The translations under genes were made by a program, and so were the position numbers. DNA of 64,000 bases from Chitinivibrio alkaliphilus ACht1 (GTDB lineage: Bacteria > Fibrobacterota > Chitinivibrionia > Chitinivibrionales > Chitinivibrionaceae): NCBI RefSeq assembly GCF_000474745.1, contig NZ_ASJR01000003.1:103848-167847 (forward strand), in the 5' to 3' direction. Numbering within the stretch: the stretch's first letter is position 1; every line of letters begins with the position of its first letter. This document shows positions 17,426 to 26,126 of the stretch, piece after piece. The notes below the pieces were generated by a model. That model was given only the letters and a program-made list of their open reading frames with translations. It was not told the origin of the DNA and ran no database searches.

Positions 17426-20095
17426 TTACGGAAGACGTATTTGTTGCGTCTGTATAATTCCAGCATCGGTCATAATGCGAAATAGGTAGACTCCCGCAGG
17501 AATGTTTTTCTCACGTAGATTGAGTGTGGCAGTGCCTGGGGAGGCAATCTCTGCTATACGCCTTCCTGTGACACTGGTAATATGAATCTTCACTGGCTCA
17601 TCGAGGGTGAGATGAACAGTTCCCTGTGAAAAAAGTATGCCCTCTTTGGGCCGATTTTCGTGTACAACGGGAGTAGGATCTTCCCATGAAGGGTCTGCGA
17701 AGAAGTTCATCTGAAGTCCTGAGGCATACCCCGGGTTGTTGGAACCTTCATAGGTAGAGCGGGTTGTAAACCTGATATATCGCGCTGGAGTACGGGGAAA
17801 GCCAACTGTGACAATATCTCTTTTTTCACTCCAATCAAAGGCCCCCACAGATATGGTGTCCCAAGCGGTGCCATCTGTACTTCCTTCAAGAAGATATTCG
17901 TGTATTAGGCTATTTGTACTCTCATCAAGACGGGGGGTATGGGCAAACCCCGTTGCACCGTACAGGGTATCAAGATCAAAGACGATGGTATGCGGGTGGC
18001 TTGGAGCAGGATCAAACCACTCGCCGGTTGAGCTATCAAGCCAGGCGGTGTGCCACCGTGTCGCCGTAGACATATCAAGAAGATTTGTTGCGTAGGCTTG
18101 TTCTCCATGGGTTTCTTCACTGGAGACAGACTCTATGGAAATTGTTTCCTGATCTATAAGGACCATATCTTCTGCTAAAGTTGTCTGAATAAGAGAGAAT
18201 TTCTGGGACGTATCAGCACTGTTTGCGGAGGTAATACTCAAGCGGTACCCCGTAGCAGTGGGAAGTTTTTTATCAATATCCCATTCGTACTCTTGGTTTG
18301 GAGAAAGGTCTGTTTCAATCGTGTCTAATGTTCCAGTGGGATGGATGAGTATGAGGTGGATTGAATCATCAATGTTGGTGCTGCTCCATTGAATTGTGTG
18401 CGAGGTCTCGGTGGCGAACATGCGATCTTGCATGGTGGTTTCAAGGGAGAGCTCTTCTCCTGTATAGGAAAAATGGGCTTCTACATGTTTGTTGTCGTTC
18501 ACTACCAGGGTTGTCGGACTTTCATCGCCGGAGAGATCGCCTGTCCACTCTGTAAAGGTGTAGCCCTCATCTGCTTCGGCTGTGAGAGTGACCACAGAGC
18601 CGGAATCATAGCGGGATTTTTGAGGATCCATATCTACAGTACCGTTTTCTGCTGTGGCATGAAGGGTGTATCTGGGGAGTGTGCCGTGCTCGTTTTCGAG
18701 CCATTCAATGGCAGCTTGCACATTAGGCTGTGGTACTATGTTTTCCGCGCCCCATCCGCTTCCTTGGGCTGTTCCTGTTTCTATGAGCAGTTCCCGCATT
18801 TCCTGCGGCGTAAGAAGAAGGTCCAGTTCGTTTTTTGCAAAGGATTGCACTGCCACCACTGCCGAGGCTACAATGGGAGTTGCCGAGCTGGTGCCGGAAA
18901 AGCTTCCCGTATAAGTTGCATGGGGGCCCCCGTTGTGCAATGCACCGTATCCTGTTGTCATAACACTCCAGTCACCCCAACCCTGTAAATTAACACGGCT
19001 GCCATAGGTGGAAAATCCAGCACGATTTCTGCCTTGAATGGTTCCGGCCCCAACAATAATTGCTCCGTTGTCTCCACGGGCATTGTATGAATTGTAAAAG
19101 GGGTCATCCAGATTTTCCCCACCATTTCCTGCAGCAGCAACAATAATAACGCCTGCATCGGAGGCTTCCTGGGTAATATCCCAAACAGCTTGGTTATAAT
19201 CTGCGGGGACAAACTCCCCCCCCTGTCCACCGGTTTGCATTTCATAGAGAAACACATCTCCTGCGCGAAGACGACGGAGCCCTTCTGTAATTCCTGTAAC
19301 CCGGCCATGGCGAATTTCGGATATGCCGTAGAAGGTATCAACCTCATGAACCATACCGGTAACGCCAAAACCGTTGTCGTGGGCCACCATAACACCAGCA
19401 ACGGCGGTGCCATGATCGTCATTGCTGTTGTCCGTAGTTGAGATAAGTTCAACAAAATTGTCTGCCGCCAGATCTACATGGTCGTAGTCAAACCCCCATT
19501 CGATATCGGCAACGCGCACTCCTTGTCCATAAATTCCGCGGTTCCATGCGTAATCAATATTAATACCGATAGTGTCGTTTCCGTGATTGTATTTACGATA
19601 AAACTGCCGCCAAGTAAAATCGGGGATGTTCTGAGGCGATTCTATTGCGGGAGGTGGTGGAGGGTCTACCGGCTCAAGGGCTGTGTATTCAACAAAGGAG
19701 AGCTGTTCAAACTCTTCAGCCAAATCCAGCACTTCTTCGGGTGTGAGTTCTTCAGCCTCACGAACATAGACCATCCCTCGAAAAAATGAGAGGTCTACCC
19801 TATTCTGTGCCGGGGGTGGTGTTTCACCCCTTCGCATTATCTCTTGTTCTTGCGGGGTATACCGAACAGCTTGATCGTAGGAAAAGGAGTCGATAAAGGT
19901 GTTTTTCTCTGGAGAGATAGTTCGAAGACGGGAAAAGTAAATCTTGTCTTCATCCACATCCCATACATAGTCGGGGGAAAATTTCACCAGGAGCCGGTAT
20001 GCATCAACACCGGGAGTAAGGCTGTTTTGGCCAGAAAGCGTACCGCTATATGCAATTGACGACACCCATGCAAGGGTGAGTAGAAATTTGAACAT
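17426..20095 (-). CDS. Secreted subtilisin-like (S8) protease with sorting domain
   Basis: 889-residue multidomain exoprotease. Signal peptide MFKFLLTLAWVSSIAYS; propeptide to about 170; S8 domain about 175-465 with His228 (DDHGTAVAG), Asn323 (AAAGNGGENL) and Ser403 (GTSSATPIVAS). The acid normally Asp is Glu199 (VADIEWGFDYDHVDL). A Bacteroidetes/Listeria-type repeat (GYTFTEWTGDLSGDESP) is at about 480-545, a discoidin/F5-8 type C-like domain at about 670-815, and a C-terminal beta domain ending LREKNIPAGVYLFRI, like type IX secretion sorting domains. Probably exported to or beyond the cell surface to digest proteins. Stand-alone transcript with its own terminator. Confidence 0.88.
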   Translation of the reverse strand: MFKFLLTLAWVSSIAYSGTLSGQNSLTPGVDAYRLLVKFSPDYVWDVDEDKIYFSRLRTISPEKNTFIDSFSYDQAVRYTPQEQEIMRRGETPPPAQNRVDLSFFRGMVYVREAEELTPEEVLDLAEEFEQLSFVEYTALEPVDPPPPPAIESPQNIPDFTWRQFYRKYNHGNDTIGINIDYAWNRGIYGQGVRVADIEWGFDYDHVDLAADNFVELISTTDNSNDDHGTAVAGVMVAHDNGFGVTGMVHEVDTFYGISEIRHGRVTGITEGLRRLRAGDVFLYEMQTGGQGGEFVPADYNQAVWDITQEASDAGVIIVAAAGNGGENLDDPFYNSYNARGDNGAIIVGAGTIQGRNRAGFSTYGSRVNLQGWGDWSVMTTGYGALHNGGPHATYTGSFSGTSSATPIVASAVVAVQSFAKNELDLLLTPQEMRELLIETGTAQGSGWGAENIVPQPNVQAAIEWLENEHGTLPRYTLHATAENGTVDMDPQKSRYDSGSVVTLTAEADEGYTFTEWTGDLSGDESPTTLVVNDNKHVEAHFSYTGEELSLETTMQDRMFATETSHTIQWSSTNIDDSIHLILIHPTGTLDTIETDLSPNQEYEWDIDKKLPTATGYRLSITSANSADTSQKFSLIQTTLAEDMVLIDQETISIESVSSEETHGEQAYATNLLDMSTATRWHTAWLDSSTGEWFDPAPSHPHTIVFDLDTLYGATGFAHTPRLDESTNSLIHEYLLEGSTDGTAWDTISVGAFDWSEKRDIVTVGFPRTPARYIRFTTRSTYEGSNNPGYASGLQMNFFADPSWEDPTPVVHENRPKEGILFSQGTVHLTLDEPVKIHITSVTGRRIAEIASPGTATLNLREKNIPAGVYLFRIMTDAGIIQTQQIRLP

Positions 20096-20230
20096 GGACC
20101 CCTCCGTTCAAAAAAATATTTATACATAAACTATATAAAAAGGAGAGATTTTTCATATTTTTCCTCCTGTGCCGGGTGTCTCTTCTCTCTAAAAGAACGG
20201 TCTTCTGCGTTTTTTATTATGGGAAGAGGG

Positions 20231-20929
20231 TCAGCGCGACCTTCCGCGAAGGTTTTTATAGTACTCATAGAGCGCTTCGTCGAGATGTACGTGAGTATCT
20301 GTCCGATTTAGTAACACTTGCACAAAGGGTTTTTGGGGCTGTTTCTGTAGGAGCCACTCAACACAGCATTTTTTTTGTGTACCCGTAATTACCATATGAA
20401 TTGTGCGCGCGGCAAGAATTGTTTTAAACCCCAAGGTGATACGCGTGCGGATGCCTCGGGGACTTTCTGTTGCGAGAAAGGGAGAGGTGAAATTTTGTGC
20501 GGCGGGGGTGCCAGGAAAGATGCTTGCACAATGCCCGTCATCTCCAACCCCGAGAAAGACCGTGTCAAGACGGGGAATTCCCTCCGTATCCATGCAGGTG
20601 TTGCAGAGACGCTCATAGTCTGCAACACTTTGGGGGTGATTCTGTGCAACATCGGGGCGGTTACAGGGAAAAAAAAGAGTACGGCAGGCTTCTCCCCAGT
20701 TTGATTCAGGGGAGGCGAAGGGGGTAATCCTCTCATCGACGGGGAGGAAGAACAATCCGTCTAAGGCAGGGGCCAGACGGCGCCATGACGTACAAAGGGC
20801 TGCGTAGGTCGATCCTCCGGAAAGGGCAACCCGTTGTTGGAGAAGGTCAGGGATAAGTTTTTTTGCTAAGGTTGGTATGCCTTGAAATGGAACGATATTT
20901 GCTTCTTCTATATTTCTTGACGTATTCAT
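20231..20929 (-). CDS. pgl: 6-phosphogluconolactonase
   Basis: Hydrolyses 6-phosphogluconolactone to 6-phosphogluconate, the second step of the oxidative pentose-phosphate pathway. 232 residues, DevB type: VALSGGSTYAAL, FFLPVDERITPFASPESNWG and FLGVGDDGHCASIFPGT (catalytic His in GDDGHCAS) are all present. It is divergent from gnd-zwf with a 74-base intergenic region, so the three pathway genes may share a bidirectional control region. Confidence 0.95.
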   Translation of the reverse strand: MNTSRNIEEANIVPFQGIPTLAKKLIPDLLQQRVALSGGSTYAALCTSWRRLAPALDGLFFLPVDERITPFASPESNWGEACRTLFFPCNRPDVAQNHPQSVADYERLCNTCMDTEGIPRLDTVFLGVGDDGHCASIFPGTPAAQNFTSPFLATESPRGIRTRITLGFKTILAARTIHMVITGTQKKCCVEWLLQKQPQKPFVQVLLNRTDTHVHLDEALYEYYKNLRGRSR

Positions 20930-21003
20930 GGGTAGTACCTTTACGCGTTGGTGGTATCGATATATATAATATATGGTGTATGGTGATGCACAAGGAGAGA
21001 AAT

Positions 21004-22461
21004 ATGGAAAAGAACGAACTGTATGATATTGCGGTGATTGGCCTTGCCGTTATGGGGCAAAATCTTATTTTAAACATGGCAGACCACGGATACCGTGTGG
21101 TTGCTTTTAATCGAAGCAGAGAAAAGGTGGAGTCGTTCATAGATGGTCCTGCAAAGGGGTACGACGCTATTTATGGCGCCCGTTCTTTGGAGGATGTCTT
21201 TGCACGCCTTGCACGTCCCGCACGAATACTACTTATGGTTCGGGCTGGTGATGCGGTTGATGCGCTTATTGAACAGCTTCAACCCTGGCTTCAGAATGGG
21301 GATGTTGTGATTGACGGGGGCAATGCTAACTATGAAGATACGGTTCGTCGTGAGCGGACGCTCTCTGAAGCGGGGATTCACTTTATGGGGGTGGGTATCT
21401 CCGGTGGTGAAGAAGGCGCGCGTCGGGGCCCATCCATAATGCCCGGGGGGGATTTAGCAGGATGGCCCCATGTAGAAGATTTGTTTAAGACTATTTCTGC
21501 AACTGCCCATGATGGGGCTCCTTGCTGTGAATGGGTTGGTGCATCTGGGGCGGGGCATTTTGTAAAAATGGTCCATAATGGTATTGAGTATGGAGATATG
21601 CAGTTGATTACCGAGGCGTATCTTTTGTTGAAATATGGTTTAGGAAAATCAAATGAAGAGATGGCAGATATATTTGAGGAGTGGAATACTGGCGAGTTAG
21701 ATAGTTATCTTATTGATATTACAGCGGATATCTTGCGTTATAGCACAGATGAAGGTCCGCTTATTGATACGATTCTTGACGCGGCTGGTCAAAAGGGTAC
21801 CGGTAAATGGACGCTTATGAACGGAGCAAATATGGGGGTTCCCCTCACTCTAATAGGAGAAGCTGTTTTTGCTCGTTCTCTTTCGGCGCGGGTTGAGGAG
21901 CGGCATGTGGCTGAAGAGGCATACGGTGTTCCTGGCACCGCCAATCTGCGTGGGCAAATTAGTGTGGAGGATATTCGTCGTGCTCTTTTTAGCGCAAAGG
22001 TTATCTCCTATGCCCAGGGGTTCATGCTTATCAACACGGCAAATGTGGAAACAGGATGGGGGATCGATCAAAGCACCGTGGCGCTTATTTGGCGTGGAGG
22101 GTGTATTATTCGGAGTGTTTTTCTCGATGATATCTCCCGGGCCGTAGGCCAAAATCATCAGCCGAAGAGTTTGCTTACGGCACCGTATTTCCGTGATATC
22201 CTAAGGGAATACCATGGTGCGTGGCGTCGTGTCGCTGCAGCAGCCCTTCAGTCCGAACTTCCCATCCCAGCCTTTGCTTCAGCCCTTACATTCTTTGATG
22301 GATATCGTCGCACCCGCGGTGGGGCTGAGTTAATTCAGGCACAGCGTGACTATTTTGGAGCCCACACATATGAGCGCCGAGATCGTCCGCGGGGAGAGTT
22401 TTTTCATACGGACTGGACCGGTCATGGCGGTGCTACGGCATCATCGTCCTATTCGGTGTAA
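21004..22461 (+). CDS. gnd: 6-phosphogluconate dehydrogenase (decarboxylating)
   Basis: Oxidises 6-phosphogluconate to ribulose-5-phosphate with CO2 release and NADPH formation. 485 residues, long homodimeric form. IAVIGLAVMGQNLILNMADH is the coenzyme site (NRS after the second strand supports NADP), SGGEEGARRGPSIMPGG the substrate loop and GHFVKMVHNGIEYGDMQL carries the catalytic Lys and the Asn/Glu. ATG 21004 follows AAGGAGAG; the frame is open further upstream, but without a ribosome site and overlapping pgl. zwf follows after 9 bases. Confidence 0.97.
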   Translation: MEKNELYDIAVIGLAVMGQNLILNMADHGYRVVAFNRSREKVESFIDGPAKGYDAIYGARSLEDVFARLARPARILLMVRAGDAVDALIEQLQPWLQNGDVVIDGGNANYEDTVRRERTLSEAGIHFMGVGISGGEEGARRGPSIMPGGDLAGWPHVEDLFKTISATAHDGAPCCEWVGASGAGHFVKMVHNGIEYGDMQLITEAYLLLKYGLGKSNEEMADIFEEWNTGELDSYLIDITADILRYSTDEGPLIDTILDAAGQKGTGKWTLMNGANMGVPLTLIGEAVFARSLSARVEERHVAEEAYGVPGTANLRGQISVEDIRRALFSAKVISYAQGFMLINTANVETGWGIDQSTVALIWRGGCIIRSVFLDDISRAVGQNHQPKSLLTAPYFRDILREYHGAWRRVAAAALQSELPIPAFASALTFFDGYRRTRGGAELIQAQRDYFGAHTYERRDRPRGEFFHTDWTGHGGATASSSYSV

Positions 22462-22470
22462 GGAGGAGCT

Positions 22471-23814
22471 GTGGAATATCGTCAAAAGAACCAGGATGTG
22501 CCGACGGCCGTTGTTATTTTAGGGGCTTCAGGAAATCTTGCACAGAAAAAGCTGATACCCGCCTTGAGTATGCTCTTTCAATCGGGAAAACTCCCGCAAG
22601 GTTCGGTGGTGGTAGGTACTGGCAGAAGTGATCTTGGGCACGAGGGGTTTCGCCGTCGTGTGTCCTGTTGTGACTCATTTAAACAGCGGATGTACTATCA
22701 CCAAGGGATGGCGGGGCTTAAGGCGTATGTGGAGGAATTGGGAGATTTTTCGAACATAGTGATCTTTTTTTCCCTGCCCCCCCATGTCTATGAAAAAAAT
22801 ATTGCAGAGTTGTATGCAGAAGGGTTTCGTGACGGGGTGAAGGTTGTTTTGGAGAAACCCTTTGGGTATGATACCGACTCAGCTCGTCGGTTAAACCGCT
22901 TTATTCATTCATACTACGCTGAGGAGCATGTGTATCGTATTGATCACTATCTTGCCAAAGAAGCGGTACAGAATATCCTCGTGTTTCGCTTTGCAAATAT
23001 TCTCTTTGAACCCTTGTGGAACAGCACCTATATTGATTCTATACAAGTCAACTGCTTTGAAGATATTGGCGTAGAAGGACGAGCAGGGTATTTTGATTCA
23101 GCAGGAATTGTGCGTGATGTTGTGCAGAATCATTTGGCGCAGCTTCTTTCCCTTATTACCATGGAGCCGCCCCTTACCTTCTCAGCCGAGGATATCCGTA
23201 CTCAAAAAGAAACCATTTTGAGAAGTTTGCACATAGAACAGTATGCGAAATGGCAGGCAGAAGAGTATCTCCACGAGCCGGGGGTTCCCGCCTCTTCCAC
23301 CACAGAGACGTATGCCGAACTTCAGTTGTCTGTTAATACCCTCCGTTGGAGTGGCGTCCCCGTATATATTCGGGCGGGGAAGTACATGGATCGTAAGGGG
23401 ACAGAGATTGGTGTTCGCTTTAAAAAACTACCACCTCTGTTGTTTAATCGAGATGCAGCCTTGTCTCAGAATCAGATCATTTTTAAAATTCAGCCTGCTG
23501 AAGGAATTATTCTTGATTTGGTAAATAAAACCCCCGGTGAAAGCCATCTCATGAGTGATACGACCATGCGTTTTTGTTATGGTGAGCAGTTTCAGCAAGA
23601 GATTTCAGAGGCGTATATAAAGTTGCTTTCCGACACCATACAGGGTGATAAAACCTTGTTTTTAAGTGCTCACGAGGCTGAGGTGTCGTGGGAGAAATTT
23701 GACCGTTTGTTACAAGATACTACCCTGAAGGGGAGATATTCGGCAGGAACTATTCCTCCGTCGTCTTTGGGGGTTGAATGGATAGATTTTAAAAAATATG
23801 AACAGTATTGTTGA
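22471..23814 (+). CDS. zwf: Glucose-6-phosphate 1-dehydrogenase
   Basis: First oxidative step, glucose-6-phosphate to phosphogluconolactone, with NADP reduction. 447 residues with the coenzyme motif ILGASGNLAQKKLIPAL (Asn where Asp is more usual), EKPFGYDTDSARRLN and the active-site signature RIDHYLAKEAVQN. GTG start with AAGGAGG. Organised with gnd and the divergent pgl, so the whole oxidative branch is encoded here. Confidence 0.96.
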   Translation: MEYRQKNQDVPTAVVILGASGNLAQKKLIPALSMLFQSGKLPQGSVVVGTGRSDLGHEGFRRRVSCCDSFKQRMYYHQGMAGLKAYVEELGDFSNIVIFFSLPPHVYEKNIAELYAEGFRDGVKVVLEKPFGYDTDSARRLNRFIHSYYAEEHVYRIDHYLAKEAVQNILVFRFANILFEPLWNSTYIDSIQVNCFEDIGVEGRAGYFDSAGIVRDVVQNHLAQLLSLITMEPPLTFSAEDIRTQKETILRSLHIEQYAKWQAEEYLHEPGVPASSTTETYAELQLSVNTLRWSGVPVYIRAGKYMDRKGTEIGVRFKKLPPLLFNRDAALSQNQIIFKIQPAEGIILDLVNKTPGESHLMSDTTMRFCYGEQFQQEISEAYIKLLSDTIQGDKTLFLSAHEAEVSWEKFDRLLQDTTLKGRYSAGTIPPSSLGVEWIDFKKYEQYC

Positions 23815-23826
23815 AGGAGTAGTGTT

Positions 23827-24309
23827 ATGAAACTACTTATTTTTACCATGATTTTTCTTCTTACCGTGAGTTGTGGTGGTGATACACCAGAGGTAGATCA
23901 GGTCCAGGAGTCGTCTGCCGAGGCGATTCAAGAGGTGTCATCTTCTGAGGTGGCTCTGCATGAGGTTGCATCGGCCCAAGAGATGGAGACGATTATGGAA
24001 GGCTCGTCGGATCATCTTGTGGTACTTAATTTTTATGCAGATTGGTGCGGGCCGTGTCAGCAGTTGGCTCCAGAGTATGAAGCCCTTGCCCAAGAGGATA
24101 CAACGGGCACGCAGTTTTATCGGATAAATATTGATGACCATGGTTCTCTTGCTCAAGCCTACGGAGTTCGCGGTATTCCCTTTACCGTATTTGTCTATGA
24201 GAACGACGTTGTTCATACGCTTCCGGGCTTGAATCCACGAAGGGATTACGAAGAGGTGGTGAATCGCTATGCGCCAGAAAAAAAATGTTATAAGTGGCAC
24301 CGTGCATAA
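23827..24309 (+). CDS. Thioredoxin-fold lipoprotein
   Basis: 160 residues with a lipoprotein signal MKLLIFTMIFLLTVSC (lipobox LTVSC), a Ser/Glu-rich linker and a thioredoxin domain at about residues 45-150 with active site WCGPCQQLAPE and cis-Pro region RGIPFTVF. Likely a membrane-anchored extracytoplasmic disulfide reductase or oxidase. The coding region ends 28 bases after an A8 run (24278-24285). A one-base slip there would join it to the downstream rhodanese gene, with which it overlaps by 41 bases. Confidence 0.85.
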   Translation: MKLLIFTMIFLLTVSCGGDTPEVDQVQESSAEAIQEVSSSEVALHEVASAQEMETIMEGSSDHLVVLNFYADWCGPCQQLAPEYEALAQEDTTGTQFYRINIDDHGSLAQAYGVRGIPFTVFVYENDVVHTLPGLNPRRDYEEVVNRYAPEKKCYKWHRA

Positions 24310-24901
24310 GGGAATACGTCGTATTCGGGTGGATGCTCTTGATGAGAGCGGGATTGGTTTGTATCGGGGGGACAGTGTGCAGATCTACGGAGACCTGTTT
24401 GCCCGTGCGAGTGCTATAGAGAGTGAGTTGTTTTCTCATGAGGAGGGTGATGCCCCCGATTTTACAGAGGGCGTTTCTTTTACTGCTCGCGATACAGGAA
24501 GATATACTCTCCATATTGTGCTGGACACAAACACTTCTGTCAAGCTCCCTCTTCAGGTGTTGCCCTTTCAATCTACTGAACAAACGCGGTATCGAGAAAT
24601 TTCCTCTGCGGAGATGGAACAGTACCGCCGCCAGGGAAACCCCGTACTTGACGTGCGTACGGAACAGGAGTTTTCTCGGGAGGCTCTCTCCGGGGCGATT
24701 CATATTCCCCTGCATGAATTAGAGCAGCGCATCCATGAGCTGCACGGCTATGAGGATGCGCCGATCTTGGTGTATTGTCGATCGGGAAATCGATCTACCG
24801 TGGCAGCTAATATTCTCTTGTCCCATGGGTTCTCTGCTGTGTATAACCTTGAACACGGCATTATTGAGTGGCGTCGGGATGGTAGGGAGGTTGTGCCGTA
24901 A
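24269..24901 (+). CDS. Rhodanese-domain protein with N-terminal beta domain
   Basis: 210 residues. The N-terminal ~95 residues form a beta-rich segment (RRIRVDALDESGIGLYRGD, FTARDTGRYTLHIVLD) of cupredoxin- or Ig-like appearance. The C-terminal ~105 residues are a rhodanese: VLDVRTEQEFSREALSGAIH, then active-site loop VYCRSGNRSTVAAN with the catalytic Cys, and GIIEWRRDG. No signal peptide is encoded from the ATG at 24269, although the beta domain looks extracytoplasmic. This is one reason to suspect fusion to the upstream thioredoxin lipoprotein. Sulfur-transfer or redox function is inferred from the domain only. Confidence 0.8.
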   Translation: MRQKKNVISGTVHKGIRRIRVDALDESGIGLYRGDSVQIYGDLFARASAIESELFSHEEGDAPDFTEGVSFTARDTGRYTLHIVLDTNTSVKLPLQVLPFQSTEQTRYREISSAEMEQYRRQGNPVLDVRTEQEFSREALSGAIHIPLHELEQRIHELHGYEDAPILVYCRSGNRSTVAANILLSHGFSAVYNLEHGIIEWRRDGREVVP

Positions 24902-26043
24902 TGTATTTTACCAAACCACTTTCTGAAGCAAAATTCCTTTCACGTCCCAATCGCTTTGTAGTGAATATACTCATAGAAGGAGCCTCTGCAGGTGCGTCTC
25001 TTCCTAACCCCGGGAAGCTGGGAGAGCTTTTTTTTCCCGGGGTAACCCTCTTGGTCTATTCCATGGAGGGAAGAAAAAGCACCTACCCATGGAGAGTTGC
25101 AGCCGTAGAAACTCTCCACGGAGAGATTGTTATGCTTGATACCCAAGTGACCAATCGTGTTGCAGAGTATTTGATTACGCAGAAACGTATTACGGGGCTT
25201 CAAGGGTGGTCTCTTGTTCGACGGGAGTTTCCCCTTGGCAAGAGCCGCTTTGACTTCCTTCTTCGTCGGGGGGATCGACACATGCTTCTTGAAGTAAAGT
25301 CATGCACTCTGTTTCACGGAGAGACCGCCATGTTTCCCGATGCGGTAACCAGCCGGGGAAGCCGTCATGTCTCAGAGCTTGCTGAATATGCTCAACACGG
25401 GTATGACGCGGCAGTGCTTTTTATTGTGCACGGTGGGTATATTCGCCGGTTTTCTCCTGAGTTTCATACTGATCCCGTCTTTGCTCAAACCCTCTATGAG
25501 GCACGTATGCACCTCCGTATTTTTGCAGAATCCATTGGGTGGGATCGATCATTACGTCATATCGTTTCCCAGCATTCTCTTACAGTCGATTGGCGTGGGT
25601 ATGAAACTCACGGTAAAGATTCAGGCATTTATGCCGTTGTTTTGGAAAATAGGGAAGAGCAAAGTGTTGCCATTGGTGCCATGGGAACACGTGTGTTTCA
25701 GCCGGGCTTTTATCTCTACATAGGGTCGGCAAAAAACGGGCTTACGGCACGGGTTGCTCGCCACCAGCGAAAACGAAAGAATAAGCACTGGCATATTGAT
25801 TATCTTCGTGATGCCACACGGGTGGTGCAGACCTTTCCCATTCGTATCCGGGGTGAGAATGAGTGCTTCTTTGCCCAGGACGTTTCTGCCCTTGCTGATG
25901 AAGAGATTCGTGGTTTTGGGTGTTCAGACTGTTCTTGCAGGAGTCATCTTTTCTATTTTAAAGCCTCTCCCATACAGAATCCGTCTTTCCAAGAAATACT
26001 CCTAAGGTATCGCATGGAGCACGTCTTCGCCTCTCTTTCATAA
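24901..26043 (+). CDS. SfsA-GIY-YIG (DUF123) fusion protein
   Basis: 380 residues in two domains. Residues 1-240 are SfsA: RPNRFVVNILIEG, LPNPGKLGELFFPG, KSRFDFLL and LLEVKSCTLF followed by PDAVTSRGSRHVSEL, the predicted nuclease-like metal site (Asp, Glu-x-Lys). Residues about 250-365 are a DUF123/GIY-YIG-like domain: GIYAVVLENR, GFYLYIGSAKNGLTARVARH, KNKHWHIDYLRDAT. The ATG overlaps the rhodanese stop by one base. SfsA is a DNA-binding protein with proposed nuclease activity and GIY-YIG domains cut DNA, so a two-nuclease repair or processing enzyme is a reasonable inference. Confidence 0.88.
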   Translation: MYFTKPLSEAKFLSRPNRFVVNILIEGASAGASLPNPGKLGELFFPGVTLLVYSMEGRKSTYPWRVAAVETLHGEIVMLDTQVTNRVAEYLITQKRITGLQGWSLVRREFPLGKSRFDFLLRRGDRHMLLEVKSCTLFHGETAMFPDAVTSRGSRHVSELAEYAQHGYDAAVLFIVHGGYIRRFSPEFHTDPVFAQTLYEARMHLRIFAESIGWDRSLRHIVSQHSLTVDWRGYETHGKDSGIYAVVLENREEQSVAIGAMGTRVFQPGFYLYIGSAKNGLTARVARHQRKRKNKHWHIDYLRDATRVVQTFPIRIRGENECFFAQDVSALADEEIRGFGCSDCSCRSHLFYFKASPIQNPSFQEILLRYRMEHVFASLS

Positions 26044-26126
26044 TGTAGCCCTTTCTTGTATCGTCAAGATATTGTGGTGGAGCGTTAATTATATTATAAG
26101 ACGGATTCTTCGATAGAAGGAGAGGT

